Assembly (NCBI RefSeq): GCF_007097265.1
Contig: NZ_VJZP01000017.1
Span: 1-64,000, forward strand
Length of the DNA: 64,000 bases
Direction of reading: 5' to 3'
Source: Flavobacterium gawalongense
GTDB lineage: Bacteria; Bacteroidota; Bacteroidia; Flavobacteriales; Flavobacteriaceae
Both the position numbers and the translations under genes were made by a program. Below are positions 57,466 to 64,000 of this stretch, piece after piece; the first letter of the stretch is position 1; every line of letters begins with the position of its first letter. The notes under the pieces are model-generated. The model was not told the DNA's origin and made no database searches. It saw nothing but the letters and a program-made list of their open reading frames with translations.

Positions 57466-57909
57466 ATGAAATTAGAAATTAAAGAACTGACCACATTAGA
57501 TGAAATGCTTAGCAACATTGAAGTAATGCGATTTTTATATCCAACATTTACTTTAGAAAAATATGAATCGTATCTGGTTGAGATGATTCCACACAATTAC
57601 AAGCAAGTAGCCGTTTTTGAAAATGATGTTTGTGTTGCTGTTTCAGGATTTTGGTCGGGAACAAAACTTTGGTCGGGAAAATACATCGAGATAGACAATT
57701 TTATTGTTCATCCGGAACATCGTTCTAAAGGTTTGGGCAAAATGATGACAGATTATATAGATGCAAAAGCCAAAGAAACGGGTTGTACTATGATTGTTCT
57801 CGATGCTTTTACAGGAAATTTTACCGCGCATCGTTTTTATTACAACCAAGGATATGTTCCAAAAGGATTTCATTTTCTTAAAATTTTAAACGAAGAAGGA
57901 TTAAGTTAA
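57466..57909 (+). CDS. GNAT family N-acetyltransferase
   Basis: A 147-aa acetyltransferase of the GNAT fold. The acetyl-CoA loop is HRSKGLGKMM (R-x-x-G-x-G) near residues 85-94, preceded by the strand IDNFIVHPE, with the late FTAHRFYYNQGY element near 124-135. It transfers an acetyl group to an amine; substrate unknown. It is 11 bases before the next hypothetical gene and may be cotranscribed. Confidence 0.9.
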   Translation: MKLEIKELTTLDEMLSNIEVMRFLYPTFTLEKYESYLVEMIPHNYKQVAVFENDVCVAVSGFWSGTKLWSGKYIEIDNFIVHPEHRSKGLGKMMTDYIDAKAKETGCTMIVLDAFTGNFTAHRFYYNQGYVPKGFHFLKILNEEGLS

Positions 57910-57920
57910 GCCTCAAAAAG

Positions 57921-58418
57921 ATGAAACCGTATAAAAAAATAATTTTCTTTTTTATAATTGCAATTAGCTTTACTTTTTGTGCCATGAAACAAGAATTTCA
58001 AACGGAATTTCCACAAGAAATAAAATCAGTTTATTTTCAGAAATGGATTGGTGGACAGGAAGAAACCGGAAGCGCAACTGATTTTTATATTGAATTCAAA
58101 AAGCCTCTTTCTAAGGAAATTAAATTAGATAAAATCTATTTCAGAAATCAGGAAACGAATTTTGAAGAAGTTACCAAAAATACTTTTGTTGCACATTTTC
58201 CTCCAAAAAATATAATTCCAGATTTAATCTTGGATAGTGATTCCTTAAAAGAATATGGGAATAAAGCACCAGTTATAATAAAACCTAAATTCGATTTAAA
58301 ACCCAACGAAGCGGTATTAGAATATGCGAAAAACAATAAAACCCAATTTTTCAAAATAAGCAATCCCAAAGAAAAGCCAACTATTGCCTATCCATCGATA
58401 AATAAACCAAAGAATTAG
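57921..58418 (+). CDS. Putative lipoprotein, unknown function
   Basis: A 165-aa protein with a hydrophobic N-terminal signal (IIFFFIIAISFTFC) ending in a Cys at residue 20, possibly a lipoprotein site although the residues before it (FTF) fit the lipobox poorly. The mature part is beta-rich with no recognised motif. It lies between the GNAT gene and the second flippase gene. I cannot assign a function. Confidence 0.65.
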   Translation: MKPYKKIIFFFIIAISFTFCAMKQEFQTEFPQEIKSVYFQKWIGGQEETGSATDFYIEFKKPLSKEIKLDKIYFRNQETNFEEVTKNTFVAHFPPKNIIPDLILDSDSLKEYGNKAPVIIKPKFDLKPNEAVLEYAKNNKTQFFKISNPKEKPTIAYPSINKPKN

Positions 58419-58458
58419 TTATTTTTGTTTTTTATAAATATAAAAGAGATAAATCATT

Positions 58459-59925
58459 TTGGGATTATATAAAAGTCTTTTCAAACAAACAGCAATTTAC
58501 GGACTGGCAACGGTTTTACCGAGAATGTTCAGTTTTTTACTAGTTCCACTTTATACTGATTTACTGCCAAAAGCCGAATATGGAAAAGTTTCTATAATTT
58601 TCGCTTGGATGATTTTTTTCAATGTTATTCTTGCCTACGGAATGGAAACCGCTTTTTTTAGGTTTTATAATAATGAAACCAATAAGAAGTCCGTTGTAGA
58701 AACAACAATGGTTTCGATTTTTTGGACCTCAACTTGTTTTCTGTTTGTTGCACTTTTATTCCGAAACACATTGGCACAATGGTCTGGAATAGACGCGCAA
58801 TATATTACGTATACGATTTGGATTTTAGTGTTGGACGCTTTGGTAATTATTCCGTTTTCAAAATTGAGAGCCTATCAAAAATCAATGGTTTATGCTGGAA
58901 TTAAAATCGGAAATGTTTTAATCAATCTTTCTTTAAGTGTTTTCTTTTTGCTCTTTTTGCCCAAAATTGCGCAATCTCAACCCGACGGATTTTTAGGTTC
59001 TTTGTATGTTGAAAACTTTCAGATTGGGTATATATTTTTAGCTAATATCATCGCCAGTTTATTGACATTTGTAATCCTGTCACCAGATTATATTTTGTTA
59101 AAATGGAAGTTTGATTTCGCACTTTGGAAGCGAATGATGCGTTACGGATTACCCATAATGGTCGCTGGAATCGCATTTGCCATCAACGAACAGTTCGACA
59201 AAATTTTATTAGGGAGATTATTACCGGCAAATATCGCTGAAGCCGAAGTTGGAGTGTATTCCGCCTGTTATAAATTAGGGTTATTCATGGTTTTGTATAG
59301 AACTGCATACACCTTAGGAATAGAACCTTTCTTTTTTAGCCATGCTGCAAACACGGACGCACCTCAAACGTATGCCACAGTGACTAAATATTTTGTCATT
59401 TTTGGGTCCTTTATTTTATTGGCGGTAATCGTTTTTGCCGATATTTTAAAATACTTTATGATTAGGGATACCTCCTATTGGGAAGCCATGAAAGTCGTTC
59501 CGCTGATTATTTTGGCTAACTTCTTCCTTGGGATTTACACGAATCTTTCCGTTTGGTACAAACTCATCGACAAAACCTATATTGGAGCCTATATCTCCAT
59601 TGTTGGTGCCATAATAACATTGGTGGTCAACTACCTGCTTATCCCAACGATGAGTTATTATGGATCGGCAATCGCTACCATAGCAGCGTATGGAAGCATG
59701 ATGTTTATCTCTTATTATTTAGGAAATAAATACTACCCAATACCGTATGACACAAAAAAAATAGGAGGATATCTCTCCCTGTCAGTGGGATTCTCGGCCA
59801 TTTCATTCTATGGCTTTAGAGAAAATTATTTTGTTGGAATTCCATTATTACTTGCATTTATGTATTTCATATATTACAACGAAAAAGAAATGTTAATCCG
59901 AATTTTGAACCGAAAAAACAATTAG
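58459..59925 (+). CDS. Lipopolysaccharide/oligosaccharide flippase family protein
   Basis: A 488-aa MOP-superfamily membrane protein with about 14 hydrophobic segments. It starts at TTG, giving MGLYKSLFKQTAIYGLATV, the complete family N-terminus (LPRMFSFLLVPLYTD follows); no ATG is nearby upstream. It is distinct from the flippase at 22471 and sits outside the polysaccharide locus, before dut. Such stand-alone flippases near dut and a nucleotidyltransferase seem common in flavobacteria; the lipid-linked substrate is not known. Confidence 0.88.
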   Translation: MGLYKSLFKQTAIYGLATVLPRMFSFLLVPLYTDLLPKAEYGKVSIIFAWMIFFNVILAYGMETAFFRFYNNETNKKSVVETTMVSIFWTSTCFLFVALLFRNTLAQWSGIDAQYITYTIWILVLDALVIIPFSKLRAYQKSMVYAGIKIGNVLINLSLSVFFLLFLPKIAQSQPDGFLGSLYVENFQIGYIFLANIIASLLTFVILSPDYILLKWKFDFALWKRMMRYGLPIMVAGIAFAINEQFDKILLGRLLPANIAEAEVGVYSACYKLGLFMVLYRTAYTLGIEPFFFSHAANTDAPQTYATVTKYFVIFGSFILLAVIVFADILKYFMIRDTSYWEAMKVVPLIILANFFLGIYTNLSVWYKLIDKTYIGAYISIVGAIITLVVNYLLIPTMSYYGSAIATIAAYGSMMFISYYLGNKYYPIPYDTKKIGGYLSLSVGFSAISFYGFRENYFVGIPLLLAFMYFIYYNEKEMLIRILNRKNN

Positions 59926-59959
59926 AATTTAATTAGGAGCTAATCGCGCTGTACGTTAC

Positions 59960-60059
59960 AAGCTTTACTTTAAAATTGGTTTTTTCTAAGTCCAAAAAGG
60001 AGCTTCCTTTGGTCGCTCTTTTTTGTCCAAGAAAAAATACAATTTTAAAGTAAAGGCTT
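59960..60059. repeat. Long hairpin element (about 45-bp arms)
   Basis: Arms 59960-60003 and 60015-60059 pair with few mismatches; both contain TTTACTTTAAAATTG. The preceding text (GAGCTAATCGCGCTGTACGT) looks like part of the same dispersed element. The gap 59926-60327 has no gene; besides this it holds only the hairpin at 60242 and AT-rich sequence. Confidence 0.7.
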
Positions 60060-60241
60060 TTCACTTTCATCACGGCTAAAAAACAACAACAATGACGATA
60101 AACAGTATCAATTAATCACAGCACGATTTGCCAAACTATGAAACTGCGCATACAAACAACAAAACATATTGACTAAAACTGAATATATATAGAAAAAAAA
60201 TCTTTTTGAAAACCAATATTTATTATAGAAGGTAATGGTCA

Positions 60242-60256
60242 CAAGCGGGACGCTTG
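60242..60256. repeat. REP-like hairpin CAAGCG-GGA-CGCTTG
   Basis: A perfect 6-bp stem with a 3-base loop 72 bases before the transposase start, followed by AGCCAGCGATG. It is a likely left-side REP for the transposase. Confidence 0.55.
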
Positions 60257-60327
60257 AGCCAGCGATGATGATACCATTTAGGAAGCTAACAAAAAATTAT
60301 AGGAGATCGAAAAAAACAATTAAAGTT

Positions 60328-60795
60328 ATGTCGGGTACATTTTCTCAAATTTATATACAGATAGTTTTTGCAGTAAAAGGCAGACAGTCTTTAATTAACA
60401 ATAGTTGGGAAGAGGAACTATATAAGTACATAACAGGTATTGTTCAAAATAAAGGACAAAAAATGTTAGCTATAAATGGAATGCCGGATCACATCCATAT
60501 ATTTATAGGAATGAAACCTTCGTGTTGCTTATCTGATTTAGTTAGAGAAGTGAAAAAATCTTCAAATGAATTTATAAATGATAAGAAATTTTGTTCTAGA
60601 ACTTTTAGTTGGCAAGAAGGCTACGGAGTATTTTCATATAGTCATTCTGCATTAGACAATGTCATTGCCTATATTATGAACCAAAAGCAACATCATCATG
60701 TGAAAACTTTCAAGGAAGAATATTTAAAGATGTTGAAAAAATTTGAAATAGAATTTAAAGATGAATATTTGTTTGAATGGATTGAGGATGAATAA
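60328..60795 (+). CDS. REP-associated/IS200-like Y1 transposase
   Basis: A 155-aa Y1-type (HUH) transposase. The metal-binding HUH motif is HIH at residues 55-57 (MPDHIHIFIG), and the catalytic Tyr is Y115 in VIAYIMNQKQHH. The enzyme type cuts single-stranded DNA at hairpins. The ATG at 60328 fits the conserved start MSGTFSQIYIQIVF; an upstream in-frame ATG would add 31 residues partly encoded by a REP hairpin. It has no TnpB partner. Its 3' end and downstream hairpin are duplicated at about 60860-60994. Confidence 0.9.
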   Translation: MSGTFSQIYIQIVFAVKGRQSLINNSWEEELYKYITGIVQNKGQKMLAINGMPDHIHIFIGMKPSCCLSDLVREVKKSSNEFINDKKFCSRTFSWQEGYGVFSYSHSALDNVIAYIMNQKQHHHVKTFKEEYLKMLKKFEIEFKDEYLFEWIEDE

Positions 60796-60994
60796 TTTTT
60801 TGTGTAAAAAGATACCATACCAGAGACCCCAACGGGGGTAAAATGTTTATAGAAATTTTCAAGGAAGAATATTTGAAAAAATTTGAAATAGAATTCAAAG
60901 ATGAATATTTGTTTGAATGGATTGAGGATGAATAATTTTTTGTGAAAAAAGATATCATACTAGAGACCCTAACGGGGTCAAATGTTTATAGAAA
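60713..60994 (+). repeat. Tandem duplication of the transposase 3' end and downstream hairpin
   Basis: From AAGGAAGAATATTT through the stop, the GATAC/TCATAC text, a GACCCC-type hairpin and TGTTTATAGAAA, the block at 60713-60853 recurs at about 60861-60994. The second copy lacks one short segment (AAGATGTTG) and differs at a few bases. The second copy is not preceded by a start and is a gene fragment. Confidence 0.85.
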
Positions 60995-61080
60995 CAAACG
61001 CGTCACATGGGTTCGACCCCGAAGGGGTCGTACAATCTCGGGAAATGATGTTTTCTATAAACATGAAATCCCTTCGGGAT
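60825..61080. repeat. Cluster of four REP-like hairpins after the transposase
   Basis: Hairpins near 60825-60839 and 60965-60979 (GACCC-type stems), 61015-61029 (GACCCCGAAGGGGTC, perfect) and 61068-61080 (ATCCCTTCGGGAT, perfect). TGTTTATAGAAA follows the first two, and its complement precedes the fourth, so the fourth unit is in inverse orientation. The gap 60796-61109 has no intact gene. Confidence 0.75.
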
Positions 61081-61109
61081 CAGAAAGTAAAATAATATAA
61101 AATAAAAAA

Positions 61110-61544
61110 ATGACAATAAAAATTATCAACAAATCGCAACATGCTTTGCCAAACTATGAAACCATAGCTTCGGCAGGAATGGATTTAAGAGCAAATTTAA
61201 CGGAATCAATAATTTTAAAACCATTGGAAAGAGCCATTGTAAAAACAGGTCTTTTCATAGAATTACCAATAGGTTACGAAGCACAAGTGCGCCCTAGAAG
61301 TGGTTTGGCTGCCAAAAAAGGAATCACCGTTCTCAATTCTCCTGGAACAGTTGATGCAGATTACCGTGGTGAAATAGGTGTGATTTTAGTAAATTTATCC
61401 AATGAAGCTTTTGTGGTCGAAAATGGGGAACGTATCGCACAACTCATCATCGCACAACACGAACGTGCGGAGTGGATTGAAGTTCAGGAATTAACCGAAA
61501 CTTCCAGAGGTGAAGGCGGTTTTGGAAGTACGGGAGTGAAGTAG
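61110..61544 (+). CDS. dut: Deoxyuridine 5'-triphosphate nucleotidohydrolase (dUTPase)
   Basis: A 144-aa trimeric dUTPase that hydrolyses dUTP to dUMP and pyrophosphate. All five family motifs are visible in order: AGMDLRA (22-28), [35 protein letters not shown] and the C-terminal [10 protein letters not shown]. Length is normal. It is followed by a repeat-containing spacer and the nucleotidyltransferase gene. Confidence 0.97.
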   Translation: MTIKIINKSQHALPNYETIASAGMDLRANLTESIILKPLERAIVKTGLFIELPIGYEAQVRPRSGLAAKKGITVLNSPGTVDADYRGEIGVILVNLSNEAFVVENGERIAQLIIAQHERAEWIEVQELTETSRGEGGFGSTGVK

Positions 61545-61559
61545 TAATCAGTGTTCAGT

Positions 61560-61735
61560 ATTTTAGTGTTCAGTCGCAGTTAGCAGTTGTGAAACGAGAT
61601 GAAATTTTGCAACAAATTTCAAATAAAAAATCCGTGGAAATCGGTTTAATCCGTTTAATCTGTGGCCAAATAATATAAAAAAACCTTCGTGAACTTTGCA
61701 GAAAACGCTGCAAACTTTGCGGTTAAAAAAAAATA
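61560..61735. repeat. Repeat-rich spacer before the nucleotidyltransferase gene
   Basis: It contains AGTGTTCAGT twice, the 16-mer AATCCGTTTAATCTGT (61648-61663) shared with the MITE-like elements at 292 and 9257, and CTTTGCAGAAAACGCTGCAAACTTTGCGG related to the CTTTG repeats (given here in pieces: AACTTTGCAG, CTGCAAACTTTGCGG). No gene. Confidence 0.5.
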
Positions 61736-61739
61736 ACAA

Positions 61740-62750
61740 ATGAAAATAATTGTACCAATGGCTGGGCGAGGTTCCAGATTAAGACCACACACATTAACCA
61801 TTCCTAAACCATTAATTCCTATTGCCGGAAAACCTATTGTGCACCGCTTGGTAGAAGATATTGCGGGTGTTTTAAATCAACATATTGAAGAAATTGCCTT
61901 TATTATTCATGAAAGTTTTGGAGCAAAAGTGGAAGAAGATTTAATCGCAATCGCTCAAAATTTAGGTGCCAAAGGGACAATTTACTATCAAAACGAGGCG
62001 CTTGGAACAGGTCATGCCATTATGTGTGCCAAAGATTCTTTGAGTGGACCAGCTGTTATTGCTTATGCCGATACTTTAATTCGTGCCGATTTCGATTTAG
62101 ATCAAAATGCAGATAGTGTTATTTGGGTAAAACAAGTAGATCAACCAGAAGCTTTTGGTGTGATAAATTTAAACGAAGCGAATGAAATAGTCGAACTGGT
62201 GGAGAAACCTGCGGCATTTGTTTCGGACCTTGCCGTTATTGGAATTTACTATTTTAAAGATGTTGCCGTTTTAAAAAACGAACTTCAATTAGTATTAGAT
62301 AATAATATTATTCACGGTGGAGAATATCAAATTAACGATGGAATAAAGCAAATGATGGCAAAAGGCATGAAATTTGTACCAGGTAAAGTAGAGGAGTGGA
62401 TGGATTGTGGAAACAAAGACGTTACCGTGGAAACGAATTCCAGAATGTTAGGGTTCTTACACAACGATGGAATACATTTAGTGGACTTTGATGTTAAGTT
62501 AGAAAACTCAACTATCATTCCGCCATGTTATATTGGAGAAGATGTGGTTTTGATAAATGCAACTGTTGGTCCTAATGTGTCATTAGGAAATGGGTGTCAT
62601 GTTTCAAACAGTACCATAAAAAATAGTTTGGTTCAAACACATTCTCATATAAAAAATGCGAATCTGGATAATGCCATGATAGGGAATCATGCCAGTTTTG
62701 ACGGTAACTTTACAAGTATAAGTATTGGAGATTATTCTGTGTTGGAATAA
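61740..62750 (+). CDS. Sugar-1-phosphate nucleotidyltransferase
   Basis: A 336-aa enzyme. The N-terminal NTP_transferase domain has MAGRGSRLRPHT and PKPLIPIAGKP at residues 7-31 (GxGxRxxP...PKP) and catalytic/metal regions at YADTLIRADF and WMDCGNKD. The C-terminal part (about 245-336) consists of hexapeptide-like left-handed beta-helix repeats (PPCYIGEDVVLINATVGPNV). It makes an NDP-sugar, probably dTDP- or UDP-glucose type, for polysaccharides; the exact nucleotide and sugar are not readable. Confidence 0.9.
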   Translation: MKIIVPMAGRGSRLRPHTLTIPKPLIPIAGKPIVHRLVEDIAGVLNQHIEEIAFIIHESFGAKVEEDLIAIAQNLGAKGTIYYQNEALGTGHAIMCAKDSLSGPAVIAYADTLIRADFDLDQNADSVIWVKQVDQPEAFGVINLNEANEIVELVEKPAAFVSDLAVIGIYYFKDVAVLKNELQLVLDNNIIHGGEYQINDGIKQMMAKGMKFVPGKVEEWMDCGNKDVTVETNSRMLGFLHNDGIHLVDFDVKLENSTIIPPCYIGEDVVLINATVGPNVSLGNGCHVSNSTIKNSLVQTHSHIKNANLDNAMIGNHASFDGNFTSISIGDYSVLE

Positions 62751-62769
62751 ATAAGTCATTCAATTCCTG

Positions 62770-62788
62770 CACCGTTTTCAAAACGGTG
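62770..62788. repeat. Hairpin CACCGTTTT-C-AAAACGGTG
   Basis: A perfect 9-bp stem with a one-base loop in the 55-base gap between two genes, followed by TAGG. No T-run, so it is REP-like rather than a terminator. Confidence 0.5.
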
Positions 62789-62805
62789 TAGGTATTTAAA
62801 TTACA

Positions 62806-64000
62806 ATGAAAAAAAGAGTTTTCATAATTCTATTTTTGGTTTTGCAATGCAATTCAACTTTGCTATTGGCGCAAACTGAGCCGGAAGAAATTAAGCAGGA
62901 TATTGATCAGTTTCAGGAGTTTTTTTATGAATCGTTGCTTCAAAAAGGAATCGAAAACTATGACAAAGCCATTAAGGCTTTGGAAAAATGTGTAAAGTTG
63001 CAGCCGAATAATGCCACAGTGTTTTTCGAATTAGGGAAAAACTATTTGGCATTAAAGGATTATGAAAATGCCTATAATTCATTTGAACACGCCACACAAA
63101 TTGATCCAAAAAACAGATGGTTTTGGGTGGGGATGTATGATGTGAGTTATGAAACCAGCAATTATAATCAGGCCCTAATTGCCATTAATAAATTAATACC
63201 ATTTGATGAAAAGTACAAAGAGGATTTAACGTCTCTTTATATGGGCACCAGGCAATTTGATAAAGCGCTTAATCTCATCAATGAATTGAATGATACTTTT
63301 GGAAAAACTGAAAGAAGGGAATTATACAAAATGCAGATTTTATCGGAGGGGAAGTTTCAAAATGTTGAAGAATCCAATTTAATAACACAAATCGATAAAA
63401 ACCCAAAGGAAGAATCTAATTATATTGCGCTAATTAATTTGTACTCTAAGAATAATGAAGCTGAAAAGGCTTTTGAAGTAACAAAAAAGTTAGCGGCAGC
63501 AATTCCAACTTCTGAATGGGCACAAGTGAGTTTATTCAAAGTTTATTTGGAGAATAATGAGGCGCCAAAAGCTATAAATGCGATGCATATTTCTTTGGCC
63601 AGTGCCAAAATAGATTCAAAGATAAAACATAGAATGCTGAATGAGTTTTTGATTTTTGTGGATAGAAACCCTCAATATTCCTCTGATTTAGAAAAAGCAA
63701 TTGCCTATTTTGATAATGACAATGAGGTTAATGTAGCCAAAGAAATTGGTAAATATTATAACAATAAAAAGCAATGGGACAAATCCATCAGGTATTATGA
63801 ACAAGCATTAAAGAATGGTTCTGCTGAAGATATCGAAACGAATTTGCTTTTGCTTCAAGCATATACCGAAGTAAAACAATTTGAGCTTTTGTCCAAAAAA
63901 GCCATGACAATGATTGAAACGTTTCCTACGCAACCGCAGTTTTATTATTATTCGGGTTTGGCAAACAATCAGTTGCAGCAATTTAAAAAAGCGGTAGCAA
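62806..64000 (+). CDS. TPR-repeat protein, 3' end outside the window
   Basis: An open frame of about 398 codons running off the right edge. It starts with a signal peptide (MKKRVFIILFLVLQCNS, cleavage near LLLAQ at 23). Tetratricopeptide repeats follow, for example near residues 45-110 (FYESLLQKGIENYDKAIKAL, FFELGKNYLALKDYENAYNS) and again near 330-390. It is probably a periplasmic or outer-membrane-associated assembly protein; no catalytic motif is visible in the part present. It follows the nucleotidyltransferase by 55 bases. Confidence 0.85.
   Translation, partial: MKKRVFIILFLVLQCNSTLLLAQTEPEEIKQDIDQFQEFFYESLLQKGIENYDKAIKALEKCVKLQPNNATVFFELGKNYLALKDYENAYNSFEHATQIDPKNRWFWVGMYDVSYETSNYNQALIAINKLIPFDEKYKEDLTSLYMGTRQFDKALNLINELNDTFGKTERRELYKMQILSEGKFQNVEESNLITQIDKNPKEESNYIALINLYSKNNEAEKAFEVTKKLAAAIPTSEWAQVSLFKVYLENNEAPKAINAMHISLASAKIDSKIKHRMLNEFLIFVDRNPQYSSDLEKAIAYFDNDNEVNVAKEIGKYYNNKKQWDKSIRYYEQALKNGSAEDIETNLLLLQAYTEVKQFELLSKKAMTMIETFPTQPQFYYYSGLANNQLQQFKKAVA

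Noticed and set aside
60235-60327. Longer transposase starting at 60235
   Set aside because: The extra 31 residues run through a REP hairpin and do not match the family start, which begins at the ATG at 60328.

Overview
The window looks like chromosomal DNA of a flavobacterium (Bacteroidota, Flavobacteriaceae, most like the genus Flavobacterium). The evidence is its low GC content, the promoter motif TAnnTTTG lying about 15-25 bases before several starts, the near absence of Shine-Dalgarno sequences, the type IX secretion/gliding lipoprotein gene sprE, and many families found almost only in this group (DUF6427, DUF6341, DUF4254, DUF5687, GIN/DUF2807).

Layout. 1-1.5 kb: structured repeats, then a Fic gene bracketed by 43-bp direct repeats. 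1.5-13.2 kb: housekeeping genes (gltX, an SPFH protein, a YtxH/holin-X envelope operon, glnS, folB, tRNA-Cys, LysE, GIN protein, rnr), mostly on the minus strand towards the end. 13.5-14.2 kb: a gene-free AT-rich gap with DnaA-box-like 9-mers, flanked by divergent genes, which is a candidate oriC. 14.2-21.4 kb: rpiB, DUF1294, tex, tatA (only 58 codons), a membrane-anchored hypothetical, a GH3 enzyme and a large uncharacterised protein. 21.4-34.6 kb: a surface polysaccharide locus with a Wzz-like protein, flippase, glycosyltransferases, two polymerase/ligase-type membrane proteins, UDP-glucuronate decarboxylase, initiating sugar transferase, UDP-GlcNAc 2-epimerase and a CapK-like adenylating enzyme. 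34.7-41.6 kb: purD, DUF6341, DUF6427, upp, DUF4254 and a GT9 heptosyltransferase, with an AlbA_2/ATPase gene apparently inserted between the last two. 41.6-44.6 kb: an accessory stretch of REP-like hairpins, a serine hydrolase and a membrane XRE regulator. 44.7-48.1 kb: a PaaE-like reductase and an ABC exporter pair. 48.4-57.4 kb: sprE, bactofilin and the ATP synthase operon atpZ-x-atpBEFHAG, without atpD and atpC. 57.5-64 kb: GNAT, a putative lipoprotein, a second flippase, a REP-associated Y1 transposase with a duplicated 3' end and REP hairpins, dut, a nucleotidyltransferase and a TPR protein that runs off the window.

I did not find a convincing new defence or catalytic system. The best leads are the candidate replication origin, the tandem repeats of the tRNA-Cys 3' end, the transposase/REP unit, the repeat families scattered between (and sometimes inside) genes, a T12 tract in the Wzz-like gene, and the uncharacterised 559-aa protein with a nucleosidase-like C-terminus. 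All product names come from reading motifs by eye; no database search was possible.
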